This document shows, in pieces, positions 27,561 to 41,000 of a stretch of DNA of 64,000 nucleotides. The stretch lies in NCBI RefSeq assembly GCF_002834385.1, contig NZ_PITQ01000002.1, positions 310,001-374,000 of the forward strand. The letters are read 5' to 3'. The position numbers were made by a program, and so were the translations under genes. Origin of the DNA: Rahnella sp. AA. Its GTDB lineage: Bacteria; Pseudomonadota; Gammaproteobacteria; Enterobacterales; Enterobacteriaceae. Below the pieces are notes generated by a model, which was not told the DNA's origin, did not search any database, and saw nothing but the letters and a program-made list of their open reading frames with translations. Position 1 is the stretch's first letter, and every line of letters starts with the position of its first letter.

Positions 27561-28937
27561 TTACAGCGCCGGGATGGTGTCACCCGTTTGTTTCTGCCGG
27601 TCGATGCCTAACATATCGACCAGATTATCCACTGCCGCCGCGTACCGCACCGTCGCATCCCAGCCGTCGTAAAGTGCACCGATGCGCATGGTGTCGGCCT
27701 GAAAAACGTCCTGCTCAACGCTGAGTAAATCGTTAAGGCTGCGCTTGCTCAGTTTGTATTCGTCCTGATACACGCTGCGGGTGTGTGTTGCGCTGGCATA
27801 TTGTTCTTCACCTGCCAGGTTGCGCTGCTGCCCCCCGATCATGTCTGCATACGCCGTCGAGGCTTTCTGATTGATATCCAGTTTGGCTTTTTCGACATCC
27901 GCCTGCGCCGCCTGCCGCTGCCCTTCTGCCGCCCGGACTTTGGCACTCACCGCGCCCCCCTGATAAACCGGCGCATCCACGGCCAGCTGTAGCCGGTCAT
28001 CCCAGTAAGAACCGGTCGTCCCGTTATTGTCATAACGGGTGCGGCCTGCCTGGACTTTTACCGTCGGCCAGTGTTGCGCCTCAGCCTGATTGACCTGTTC
28101 GATCGCCGCCTGTTGCTTGGCCTGCGCGGCCCGAACCAGCGTGCTGTTTTCATAAGGGATTTTGTCGAGAGTGACTTTCTGATTAAGAAGGCTTTGCGGC
28201 AAATCCGGTAAGTTGTTGGAGACCACACCGGTCAGCACGGTCAGCTGCGCCTGCGCCGATCGCTCCTGAGCGCGATATTGCTCGACGGTCGCCTTCATAC
28301 CGGCAATGCGGGTTTCCGCCTGTAAGACATCTGACTGCGAACTCAGGCCAGCATCCGCACGCAGTTTGGCGGTATCCCTGACGCGCGTCAGCGAAGCAAT
28401 ATTATCCTGCGCCGCCAGGCCCAGAGCCTGATAGCGTTTTACCGAGAGATACGCCTGCATCGTGCTCAGTGCCACGTCGGTCATGGTGCTGTAGAGAGAA
28501 AAACGATAAGAATCCGACAGGTATTCCTGCTCGCCAATGCTGCCGTTGGTTTTACCAAAGTCCCAAAGCAACTGGCTGAGCTGTATGCCCGCGGAGCCAG
28601 TGCTGCTCTGATCGCCCGACGAATAGGTCTGCCGGGATTGCCCCGCCGCACCCTGTAAGGACACCTGCGGATACCACGCACTTTTCGCGGCATCGAGATT
28701 CCCGCCGCCCACGCGGATTTGCGCCGCCGCTTCCGCAATTTGTGGGTTTCGCGCAAACGCCCGCAAGATGGCATCCCGCAATGTCAGACTGGCCCGCATT
28801 TCCTCCGTTGGTGCTGCCTGCCAGTTGAATTCCGGCTGTTTATCAGCCGCCATCACACCCTGATTCCCTGTTAATCCTGTCAGGCACAATGTGCCCAATA
28901 TCACGGCCATTGACCGTATCACTGTCTTTTTTGTCAT
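27561..28937 (-). CDS. bapB: TolC-family outer-membrane channel of the type I secretion system
   Basis: A 458-residue outer-membrane efflux protein with a signal peptide (cleavage near GVMA-ADKQ) and two repeated TolC/OEP halves, each with a long helical segment (NPQIAEAAAQIRVGGGNLDAAKSAWYPQ; the second half starting near LVRAAQAKQQAAIEQVNQAE). It supplies the outer-membrane tunnel for adhesin export, of the LapE/AggA type. The ATG at 28937 is preferred to a GTG four codons upstream. It lies 85 bases after the adhesin stop and 50 bases before the ABC gene, so the four genes are probably one transcription unit with differing translation levels. Confidence 0.88.
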   Translation of the reverse strand: MTKKTVIRSMAVILGTLCLTGLTGNQGVMAADKQPEFNWQAAPTEEMRASLTLRDAILRAFARNPQIAEAAAQIRVGGGNLDAAKSAWYPQVSLQGAAGQSRQTYSSGDQSSTGSAGIQLSQLLWDFGKTNGSIGEQEYLSDSYRFSLYSTMTDVALSTMQAYLSVKRYQALGLAAQDNIASLTRVRDTAKLRADAGLSSQSDVLQAETRIAGMKATVEQYRAQERSAQAQLTVLTGVVSNNLPDLPQSLLNQKVTLDKIPYENSTLVRAAQAKQQAAIEQVNQAEAQHWPTVKVQAGRTRYDNNGTTGSYWDDRLQLAVDAPVYQGGAVSAKVRAAEGQRQAAQADVEKAKLDINQKASTAYADMIGGQQRNLAGEEQYASATHTRSVYQDEYKLSKRSLNDLLSVEQDVFQADTMRIGALYDGWDATVRYAAAVDNLVDMLGIDRQKQTGDTIPAL

Positions 28938-29022
28938 TACCGACACCACTTAATTACGCCGATATATTTTGGTTCAACACCTCCCCGCCAGGGGGAGGTG
29001 CAGACCGGGCTCTGATTGACCA

Positions 29023-32000
29023 TTAGCTTTGCTGAACGTGCAACCCGTGTTGTACCAGTACGTCTCCCAGCGTATTGGAGGCATCCATTGATGCGTTGTG
29101 GTAAACGTCGAAGGTCAGGCCATCTACCGTGCGTTGCCCGGTTTCGTTCCATGCCCCGTCAGTGCCCATTTGCAGATTCACCAGGCTGCCTTCGCCCCCT
29201 TTGATGATCACCTCATCCGCCGGGTTATCCTTCACGTTCAGCGCCTCATGCAGGTTCAGTGAAATACTGTTGGTGCCGGAAGTGCCCAGATCGAAGATAT
29301 CGATGTGCTCGACTTTCAGCCCCAGCAGCGTCAGGTCCAGATGCTGATTGGTGCCCGCCAGCAGCAGGGTATCGACACCGGTTCCGCCGTCGATTTGTGA
29401 GAAATCGAGCGTATGAACCGAAATCGTGTCATTACCCGCGCCGCCAACCGCCACGCCGTCCGTTGCCGTCAGGTCGATAGTCACGCCGCCAATTGAGAAC
29501 GCAGTATCCGCATGGGAAGTGGTATCGGCCGTCGTGGTGGTCGATGAAGACGAACTGGTATCGGCAGTCACCAGCGGATCGGTCAGCGTACTGGCCGCCG
29601 CGGTGGTGTCATGCGTTGTCGTGCTGCTATCGGTGGTTGAAGAACTGGTATCTGAGGTATGAACCGCCGCCAGCGTGTGGGTATCGTCCACCGCCAGTGA
29701 CTGAACGCTCAGAGCACTGGTGTCCGCAGGTAATGTTGACCCGACCGTCAGCCCGACATGTGCATCAAAACCGTTACCGGCTGCATCGACGGCTTTGAGT
29801 TCAACAACCGCGCCCAGCAATGCCGCCAGTAATCCTGTCAGACCGTAGCTGCTCAGCAATGCGCTGCTGAACTTGACCGTCCACGAACCGTCAGACTGTA
29901 CGGTGCCTGCCAGCGTATTGCCCAGTAAGGTGACGCTGATGAGGCCGCCTTGTGCAATATTGCGGCTGGTACCGCTCAGGGTCAGACCCTGCCCGCCCAG
30001 AATGCCGCCAACAACCCCCAGCGTCAGTCCGAGAAGCGGGTTCAGCGCCGCCAGTGGCAGTGCGTGAGTAATGACCGTCAGCGCGCTGGACGACGTCGCG
30101 ATATTGCCCACCGCATCGGTCACCACAACAGAAACCTGCGTTGAGCTGTCGGCAATGCCTTTCAGCTCTGCCGATGTAAACGGCACGCTCCACACACCGT
30201 TAGTGATGGTCCCGGTATGGGTCACCGTACCCACAGTGACACTGACGGTGCCGTTCAGCAGGTTAGATGTCCCGGTGATGTTGGTATTCACACCCGCTTC
30301 GGCCGCATTCAGATAATGGTCGCCGCCAAACAGCGTGTTGACCACCAGCGTTGGCAAGGTATGCGTCCCCACCGCCGCCGTTGCGCTGCCACTCACCGCA
30401 TGACCGGCGGCGTTGGTAACGGATGCGCCAACATTGAGCGTACCGTCAAGCAGGTTTGAGAGTACCAGCTGCGGAACGGCCACGCTGAAGGTGCCATCCG
30501 CTTTCACCAGCGCCGTCAGAACATTACCGCCGACGTTAATACTGACCGTCGAACCCTGTGCGTTAGTCGTCGTCCCGCTGATGGTTTGCGTGAGCAGCAA
30601 ATCGGCCGCATTCAGCAATCCGTCACCAAACAGGGTATTGAGCGTAATGGTCGGCAGTGACTGAGAGACAATGCTCAGCAATCCGCTGGCGTTAGCCGGG
30701 TTACTCGCTGCATCCGTGAAGCTGGCGTTCACCGTCAATGTGCCATTGATGATGGACGTCAGATCGGTGGTCGGGACGGTCACGCTGAAGACGCCACCGG
30801 TGCCGACCGTCGCTGCATAGCTTTTGCCATTCAGCGTGATCTGTATCTGAGCCCCCACCGCGACGTTGGTGGCAATACCGCTGATGGTCTGGCCGGTCAG
30901 CAGGTCAACCACGTTGAGTACGCCGTCGCCAAAGATTGGGTTCAGAACAATCGATGGCAGGTTGTGAATAATGACGCCAAGACCGACGTTGCTGGTCGCG
31001 GTATTCCCCACCGTATCCGTGACGGTCACGGTGATGCCCAGATTGCCGTCACTGAGCAGTGCGAGCTGAGCTGGCAGCAGTGCGACGGAGAAGGTTCCGT
31101 TACTGCCCACCGTTGCGGTCAGATCAGGCGTCAGCCCCGGAACATGGATAGTGACCGTTTCGCCCAGATACCCGTTGGTGATTGTCCCGCTGATCGCTTG
31201 CGAAGACAGGGCTTCCGTGGCACTCAGAATACCGTCAGGCCCAAAGATTGCGTTGAGCACAATTTTCGGCACGGCGTTGACGATGGACGTCAGCGAGCCA
31301 CTGGTGCTGCCAATGTTTCCGTTGCTGTCAGAAACCGAAACACCGACGGTGAAGGAGCCATCCCCCAGCGCTTTCAGGTCGCCCGGTTGCAGGGTCACGC
31401 TGAATGCACCGGTGCTGTCTGTCGCGCCCAGGAAAGTTTTCCCCCCGAGAGTGACGGTGACCTGCGTCCCGGTCGCCACGCCGCTGACCGTACCGCCAAT
31501 GACCTGCGCCGTCAGCGCGTCCGTCGCGTTGAGCAGGCCATCACCCAGTATTGACGTCAGGGCAACAACCGGCCTGACCAGATCCAGCACGGCGTTGGCC
31601 GTTGCCGTCCCCGGGTTACCCGCAGCATCTGCCACATCCACGCTGACAACGACCGAGGTTCCGGTCAGCGTCGAGAGAATGGCCGGCGATACGTTCACGG
31701 AGAAATGACCGGTGGCATCCACCACGCCATTTACGATCTGACTGCCGATATGCACCACAATCGCCGTGTTCGCTGCCACATTGGAGATGGTACCGCTCAC
31801 CACCTGCGTGCTCAGCAGGTCATTAATATTCAGTACGCCATCACCGAATACGGTGTTGAGCACCACCTGAGGCAGGTTGTGGATAGCGATCCCCACCGGA
31901 ATATTCGTACTGGTGGTGTTCCCCGCCACGTCGGTCAGGGTAATTCCCAGACTCAGATTTCCGTCCGTCAGTAACGCCAAATCTAACGGCTGAATATTGA

Positions 32001-35000
32001 TGTTCCAGGCCCCTGCCGTCACGGTAGTGTTGTATGTTTTACCACCGAGCGTCACGGTCACTGCTGTGCCGTCTACCGCCGTTGCCACCCCGCCAATGGC
32101 CTGAGTAGTCGCTGATTCAAGCGCATTGAGCAGGCTGTTGCCGCCAAAGATAGGGTTCAGCGCACCCAGCACCGGAACCGTTTTGACGACATCAAGGTTT
32201 AGCGTTTCAAGTTTGAAATTGCCTGAGGAGTCGGTGATGGTCAGCTCAATGACCTTAGCCCCGTTCGTCAGCGCGCCGAGAACCGCCGCAGGCACCGTCA
32301 TTGACCACAAGCCGTTAGCACCGACAACCGCAGACAACGGTGTACCGGCAATGGTGGTGGTGATAATGGATCCTACCCCTGCCCCGATGGCTGTCCCGCT
32401 GAGCACCTGCGCCACCTGAGATTCCGCCAGATTAAGGTAGCCGTCGGTCAGCCCCAGACCGCTGGTAAGAGACAGATCCAGCACGTGGTTAAAGAAGATA
32501 TTCAGACCGGTGCTGACACTGGTGGTGTTACCCGCAGCATCCATGACCGTCGCCGCCAGCGTCAGCGTGCCGTCATTGAGCAAACTGAGCTGCCCTGGCG
32601 TCAGGCTAACCGCCCACAGGCCGCCCGGCTGAATGACCGCCGTTGTCAGCGGACTTCCACCGAGCGTCAGGGTCACGGTCTGCCCGTCAGCGCCAGAGGA
32701 TGTCCCGCTCAGTAAGACCGTACCCAGCGCCTGCACCAGATTGAGAACGTTGTTGCCAGCCACCGCATCAATACCCAGCAGCGGTGGTGCGGTATCAACC
32801 GTAATCGGATGCGGCACCGCACTGCCGGTGTTACCCGCCGCATCCGTCAGGGTTGCGGTGATAACGTTGTTTCCGCCTGTCGCGGTCTGCGGTAATGCCT
32901 GCAAATCGGCAGCCGGTACGCTGACCGTCCATACGCCCGTGGTCACATTCGATGTGACAGTGGCGGTATAGGTTTTACCGTTCAGCGTGACGGTGACCAC
33001 ACGGCCCACATCCGACAGGTCTGCCGTACCTGAAATGGCTTGTGCCGATTTTGACTCGGTATTATTCAGGATATCGTCAGTTGCAAAGGCGTTGATGGTG
33101 ACGGTTGGTGCGGTGATATCCACCAGCACCGTTTGTATGGCGCTGGTTACCGGGCTCGACGTTGTCGCGGTAATCGTTGTCGTGAGGCCATCCGTAAACT
33201 CGCTGGCTGCCACACTTAGCGTCCAGACACCCGCAGTGACGGTTGCCGTATGCTGATTTCCTCCGACAAAGACCGTGACGACCGTATTATCCGGAACACT
33301 AATCGTTTTACCGGACACGGTGATATTCACCGGGTTGCCGTCGGCTACGTTAATGATGTTATCGCCGGTCACCGGATCGATGCTCAGCGTTGGCGTAACA
33401 GGAACACTCAGGTTAACCGTAATTGGCGCGCTGGCCGCCGGCGCAGCGTTACCCGCCACATCGGAAACAGAGGCACTGACAGTAGTCGCACCGGCTAATG
33501 TGTTCAGCTCAGCCGAGGTCAGTGTCACACTCCAGGAGCCATCTGCCAGAACCGTGGCGTCATGGCTGATACCGCCCACCGTGACCGTCACTTTCTGCCC
33601 GGCCTCAACGTGGGTTGTCGACCCGGTAATGGTTTGCGGGCTCAGGCTTTCGGTGTAATTCAGGTCAAACCCGGTTCCGGCAAAGGACGTTACGCTGACC
33701 GTCGGCAGCAGGGTTACCGCAATGCCGACGTTAGCCGAGGCCGAGCCGGAGTTACCGCCCGGATCCGTTACCGTGACCACCACGGTCTGAGCGCCCTGCG
33801 CCAGCGTGGCGAGCGCCGCAGAGTCCAGCGACAAGGACCAGTGCCCGGTGCTGTCAACCGTACCGTTGGTAAACGTCTGACCCGCAATCAGGACTGAAAT
33901 AGTTTGCCCTGCGCCAAGGATCCCGGTAGTCCCGGTCAGTGTCTGGGTACTTCCGGCTTCAGTCGCATTCAGATGACCATCAAGGAACGGCGTAACGATT
34001 GTCACGTTTGGCGTCGTCACAAAGCTGGTAAATGGCAGGGTTGTTGGTGTGCTGTTACCCGCCGCATCCGTGACCGTCACATTGATATCATGGGTGCCAT
34101 TGCCCAGCGAATTGAGGACACCGGCAGGCAGAGAGACCGTCCAGGCACCGGTGAGCGGATCAACGGTTCCTGTGTAAATCGTGCCACCGACGTCAATGGT
34201 CAGTTTCACGTTTTGGTTGTTACCGGTGATGCCGGTATTTCCGCTGATCACATTGATACCGGCCGCTTCACTGATACTGAGAATACCGTCACCAAATGGC
34301 TGGCTGATGGTCGGAACCGGCGCAGAAAGGTGTGAGGTAAAGTTCAGCGTTGCATCCGTATGGTTACCGACGGAATCCGTTGCCGTGACGGTAATCAAGT
34401 GAGAGGCCGTAGCCAGCCCCAGCGTTGCCAGTTGAGTTGGGGTCAGGGTCAGGCTCCAGAGCCCGGTGGTCTCATCAACGGTTGCCGTAAACGGACTTCC
34501 GGTCATGCCAGCAATAGCCACACTGACCGTCTGCCCGGCACCGATGACACCGGTTGTCCCCGTAATTGTCTGCCCACCGGTAAGCACTGAAGCTTCCGAA
34601 ATATTCAGCGTTCCATCGCCAAATGGCAAATCGATGGTCGGCGCAGGCAGGGAGTGAATCTGCACCCCGACAGAAACAGGCAGTACCGAACTGTTACCGG
34701 CGCTGTCAGTTACCGTGACCACGACAGGCCAGGTGCCGTCCTGTAAAGCCAGAAGTTCCACCGAGCTGAGCGACACACTCCAGGTACCGGCAGCGGCATT
34801 GACAAGCACCGGTACAGCATTACCGTTAATCACCACCGTTACAGTCTGGCCTGCGCTGGTGATCCCGGTCGTCCCGGTAATCACTTGCCCTGCCAGATCG
34901 GAGGCCTCATCAAAATTCAGCACACCGTCAGTAAACGGCACGTTAATGCCTGCGACAGGCAGAACGTGCGTCAGCGCGGTAAAATCAAGTGAGCCAGCGC

Positions 35001-38000
35001 TGCTGCTGGTGTTCCCTGCGCTGTCGGTTGCCGTCACCGTAATGGTGTGTGACGCATCGGTCAGCCCCTGCAAGACGTTAGCCGGAGCTGTCGCCGTCCA
35101 CACGCCGTCAGGGCCAACGGTTGCCGTCAGCGTCGTATTATCAATTTTCACCGTGACAGTCTGGCCGGCACCGATAATACCGGTTGTCCCGGTGAGAATC
35201 TGAGCAGCCCCTGCCTCTGTGGCATTGAGGATGCCGTTGACAAATGGCGTATTGATGGTCGGTATGCCTGGCTGGGTCAGCTCAACATCCAGGCTCGTAC
35301 TGGACGATGCCGGGTTATGGCCCGCATCAGAAGCCGAGACGCTGACCTGCACCACGCCGGTGGTTAAACCGCTGAGCGCGCCAGGGGCGACTATCACGGT
35401 CCAGCCCAGGCCATCTGAATTCACCGTGCCCGGAATAGGCTGCGCCAGCCCCGGGATAGTGACCAGTACCGTTGTACCGGCCAGCAGCCCGCTGCTGGTC
35501 CCTGTCAGGGTAATGCCGGCCGTCGCTTCCGCGATATTCAGCACGCCGTTGCCTGTAATCGTATCGATAGTCAGCGTTGGCAGAGAATGCGTGGCCAGCG
35601 TGAAGCTTGCCGACCCGTTAACACTATTATTCGCGGCATCGCTGACGCTGACGTTGATGGTTTTGGTGCCATCGGAGGTGACAGCCTGCACATCTGCGCC
35701 AGGGATGGTCAGGTTCCATGCCCCAAAATTGTCCGCAGTGGTCAGATAATCCTTACCGTTAAACGTAACTTTTACCGCCAGGTTCGGATCCGTTGTCCCG
35801 CTGACCGGCACGCCGAGAGCGGCTTCGGCCAGATTGATGATGCCATCACCGCCAGTCGCTACCGTCACGCTCAGCGACGGAGCAAGGGTATCGACAGTGA
35901 CGTTATGGATTGCGGTTGCCGGATTTTGCGCCACATCATTCGCCGTGGCGGTAAAGACGTTATTGCCCGAAGGCATAGCCTGAACCTGCGCAGCCGACAT
36001 CGGGAAGCTCCAGCTACCATCAGCCTGCACTGTGGCGGTAAAGGTCGCCGTATAGTTTTCACCGGTAACCACCACCGTCACAGTCCCGTTTACCGGGACA
36101 TGCGTTGAGGTACCGCTGATGGTCATCCCCTGGTTGTGTTCCAGCGCATTGATTTTATCGTCGCCGGACACCGCATTGATTGTCAGCGTCGGCAGGTCAC
36201 CCGACTGGGCAATGACCGTGACATTGTGCGTTGCCGACGCCGGGTTCTGCGCCAGATCGGTGACCGATGCGGTCACGGTCAGTTGCCCGTCAGACAATCC
36301 CGTGAGCGCTAATGCAGGCACGTACGCCGTCCAGGTACCGTCCGCATTGACGGTAGCAGGGTACGCTGTTCCATTGAAAACGACGGAAACAACCTGATTT
36401 TCTTCGACATGCGTGGTGGTACCGGTGATCGGGACAGAGCTCCCTTTCTCAAGGGCATTGATATAGTCATCTGCCGAAATAGAGGTAATCGTCAGCGTTG
36501 GCAGGTTTGCCGCTGCCGCATCAACGCTGAACGAATGGGTTACCGTCCTCGCGTTACCGGCTGCATCCGTAATGGTCGCAGTGAACGTATAAGTCGTATC
36601 CGTCAGTGACTGAACGACAGAGCTTGGCAGTGTGAAACTCCAGGTGCCATCCGGCTGTACCGTCGCGGTATAGGTTGTGTTGTTGAAATTCAGCACCACA
36701 GAAACCGTCTGCCCCGCATCCGGGATATCTGACGTCCCGCTGATCACTACCGGTTGCAGGGTTTCCGCCGCATTGATGATGTTATCAGTGGCGACCGGGT
36801 CGAAGGTCAGCGTTGGCAGCGTGTAATCGACTGTAATCGCGCTGCTGGTTGTGCCCACGTTGCCGACGCTGTCAGTTGCCGTGACCAGCACCGTTTGCGG
36901 GCCTTCCGGTATGGCCTGCAAATCAGTTGCGCTGATGGTGACCGACCAGACGCCGTTAGCATCCACAGTAGCCGGGTGCGCAACACCACCACCGATACTG
37001 ACCATCACCGTCTGGCCTGCGCCCGTAATGCCCGTTGTCCCGGTCAGAGTCTGGGCGGAATCGGCTTCATCACGGTTGAGGAAAGTATTATCAAACGGCG
37101 TGTTGAGTGACGGCACTGGCGGATGCGCAGCAACAACGGTGTAGGAATGCGTTGTCGTCACCGAGTTACCCGCCTGATCCGTCAGGGTCGCGGTCAGCGT
37201 ATAGCTGCCGTCTGCTACCCCCGTGAGGGCACCGGCAGGTACGTTAACCGTCCAGGATCCGTTGCTCTGCACAAGCGCCTGATAGGTTTCACCGTTAAAT
37301 TGCAACGTGACCGTCTGACCGGCATCAATCTGACCGGCTGAACCGGAGAGCGCGATTACCCCCGCCAGCTCTGGCCCGTTGAGAATATTGTCGCTGGTGA
37401 TATTGGAGATTGAGAGCGTCGGCGGTGTGAAATCAATATTGACCGAACCGTTCGTTACGCCCGTGTTTCCTGCGGCATCCGTCACGGTGACCTGGACAGG
37501 CGTCAGGCCTTCCGTCACACCCGTCAGAGTGCCCGCAGGGACAGTCACCGTCCATGTCCCGTTGGTCGCCACAGTGCCGGTCAGGGTGTGGCCATCGATC
37601 ACCACACTGACCGTCTGACCATCACCGGTTACACCGGTAGTCCCGGTGAGTGTCTGCGCAGCCGCAGCTTCGGCGGTGCCCAACAGCCCGTCGCCAAACG
37701 GCGTGTTGATCGTCGGTACCGGCGCATGGGCATAAATACCAATATCCACCGTACTGGTGACGGTACCCAGATCGGTGCTCACCGTGGTGGCGATCACATG
37801 GCTGGTGCCATCCGCCAGGCGCGCAATATCCCCCTGAGGAACCGTGACACTCCAGTTCCCCAGTGAGTCAGTCGTCGTGATATAGGATTTCCCCCCCAGA
37901 CTGACTGTGACGACACCCGTATTAGGCGGCACATTATGCGTCGAGCCACTGATGATGACATCAGACAGTGCCTCTGAGGCACTGATCTTGTTGTCACCGG

Positions 38001-41000
38001 AGATGGTATCGATAGAAATGCCACCCAGAGTCGCATCTACAGTAATCAGATGTGCGGCGTTTTGCGGGTTCTCCGCCGCATCACTGACGCTGGCCGTAAT
38101 GATATACAGGTTATTGCCCAAGTCCTGCAGATCAGTTGCCGGAACAGAAACACTCCATGCACCACTGGCCTGCACAACGGCGAAGTATTGGTGGCTGCCC
38201 AGCATAACCGTCACTATCTGGCCCGCTTCCACGTGGGTGGTGGTGCCGCTTATCAGCTGTGCTGTCTGCTGTTCCGCACCACTCAGTACATCATCACCGG
38301 CGAAGGTCGTAATACTCAGCGTCGGCAGTAAAGCCGGATCGGCCGCCAGCGTCAGAGGTTCAGTCGCCGTTGTCGTATTACCTGCCGCGTCAGACAGCGT
38401 CGCGGTCAGGGTATACTGACCGTTAGCAATCCCCGACAAGGCATTGGCCGGAATATCTGCGTGCCATGTGCCATCCGGGGCAACAACGCCGGTATAAATA
38501 TGCCCGGCGATGGACACGGTTACCGTACGTCCGGCTTCACTCAGAGACGCAGTACCGGTGACTGACAACAATCCACCGGCCTCAAAGGCGTTCACAATGC
38601 CATCGGCCGTCAGCGGATTCACCGTCAGCGTTGGGGCGACGGTATCAACATTCAGCGGCACCGTAATGTTGCTGGTATTTCCCGCCGCATCGGTGACTGC
38701 AACCTGCACCGTCGTCGGGGTTTGCCCCAGTGACGTCAGCGCAGAGGAAGGTATCGTGACGGAGAATGAGCCATCACCGGCTACCGTCGCGGTATAAGGC
38801 TGCCCGCCCAGTGTCACAATGACCGTCTGCCCGTTGCCAGACACGCCGGTATTCCCGGTCAGTGTCTGTGCGACGGCGGCTTCGGCGGCGTTGAGAATGC
38901 CATCGCCAAACGGTGTATTCAGGGTCGCTGCCGGCAAATTGTGGATGATCACGTTCAGCACATCGCTGCCGCTGACCAGGTTCCCCGCCGTATCTCTGGC
39001 ACTGGCGGTGATCGTGTTCGGGCCGTCGTTTAACGCCGACAGATCCGCAGCGGATACCAGTACACTCCAGCCACCACCCACGCCAACGTTAGCCGTGTAG
39101 GATTTACCGTTGAGGATAATCGTTACCACGCCGTTTACCGGCACGTTAGTTGAAGTACCGGTAATCGTGACACCGGCTGCCGCTTCAAAGGCATTCAGCT
39201 GATTATCACCGGCAACGGTGTTGACCGACAAACCGCTCAGCTGATTGTTTACCGTAATATTTTCACTGTCGCTGGCCGGATTGCCTGCCTTATCAACCAC
39301 AGTGACATTTAACTGCGTCGACCCATTGGCCAGAGCCGTAAGGCTTGCTGACGGAATGCTGGCGCTCCAGCTACCATCAGCCCCCACGGTGGCAATGTAA
39401 GCGATACCATTGAGCGTGATGCTCACTAATTGCCCGGCCTCGACATGCGTCGTGGTGCCACTCACCGTCTGCGAGGTTCTTTGTTCAGCACCATCAAGAA
39501 TGTTGTCACCAGCGAATGCATTCAGTGTGACCGTCGGCGCGTTAGCCGGATCAGCCACCAGCTGGACATTCGATGTCACGGTCGTGCTGTTGCCTGCGGC
39601 ATCAGAAAGCTGGACGGTGACTGGATACTGGCCATCCGCAACGCCCGCCAGCGCCCCTGCGGGCACGGTGATACTCCACTGACCATTGGCCCCCACGATG
39701 CCGACGTAAGTCTGGCCGCTCAGCGTGAGAATAACGTATTGCCCTGCCTCAGCGATCCCCGTCGTGCCGGTCACCACAATATCTGCGGCCGCCTCAGCGC
39801 TGCTGATATACCCGTCGCCACTGACCGGATTGACGGTCAGCGCCGGCGGTGTGAAATCTACCACCACCGTTCCATTGAACGTTCCTGAATTGCCTGAGCT
39901 GTCGGTAGCCTGTACCACAATCGCATTATTGCCTGACGGCAATGCCTGCAAATCAGCCGCCGGGACACTGAGGCTCCAGTTACCATCAGAGGCGACAATA
40001 GCGTTATAGGTATGGCCGCCCAGCGTGACGGTCACTGTCTGACCACTGCCTGTCTTCCCTGTTGAACCAAACAGCGTTTCCGCCGTTGCCGCTTCGGCAA
40101 TGCTCAGCAACCCGTCGCCAAATGGGGTACTCAGGCTTGGAGTCGGGTTAACCGCATCATAACCCACTGAAATACTGTTACTTACTGTCGTACCATCCAT
40201 GGCCTGAACGGTGGCCGTGAATTGCAAAGTCCCCGGCCCCAGGCCAGCCGACTGCAACTCAGCCTGCGTCAGCTGAACCGCCCAGGTGCCATCAGGTTGC
40301 ACTAAAGCCAGACGGATCAGTACACCGAAATGAAGCGTGACCAGTTCAAAAGTCGATACGCCCAGCGTAGTACCGGTAACCAGCACGCCGTCCACGGTTT
40401 CCTGCGCGTTGATGACGTTATCACCGGCGATCGGCGCAATAGAGATACCTTCTTGTGACGAATCCAGGTTAAAGGTATCAGTGGCCGGGTTAGCCACGTT
40501 GCCTGCTTTATCAGAAACCGTCGCGGTAATGGTGTGCTGGCTATCCCCCAGCACAACGATATCCGCAGCAGGAATAATGACACTCCAGTTTCCGTTGGCC
40601 TGCACGGTTGCCGTGTAGGTGAGCCCGTTTAATGAGATGGTCACTATCTGACCCGCCTCAACGCGGCTGGTGGTCCCGCTTAATTGCTGCGCGGTCTGGA
40701 CTTCCGCCCCGTTGATAAAATCGTCTCCGGTAAACGGATTGATGCTGATAAACGGTTGCAGGATCGGATCGGTCGCCAGATGGATGGTGCTGATATTGGT
40801 CGTCTGATTACCTGCCAGGTCAGTCAGGGTCGCAGTGACCGTAACATCCTGATACTGATTGATCAGGGAACCCGCCGGAATAGTGACACTCCAGGTACCG
40901 TTTGGCTGAACCACAGCACCGCTAAAATCGATACCGTCAATATTCACAACCACCGGACGCCCGGCGTCGCTGACCGATGCAGTACCGGTCAGCACCATCG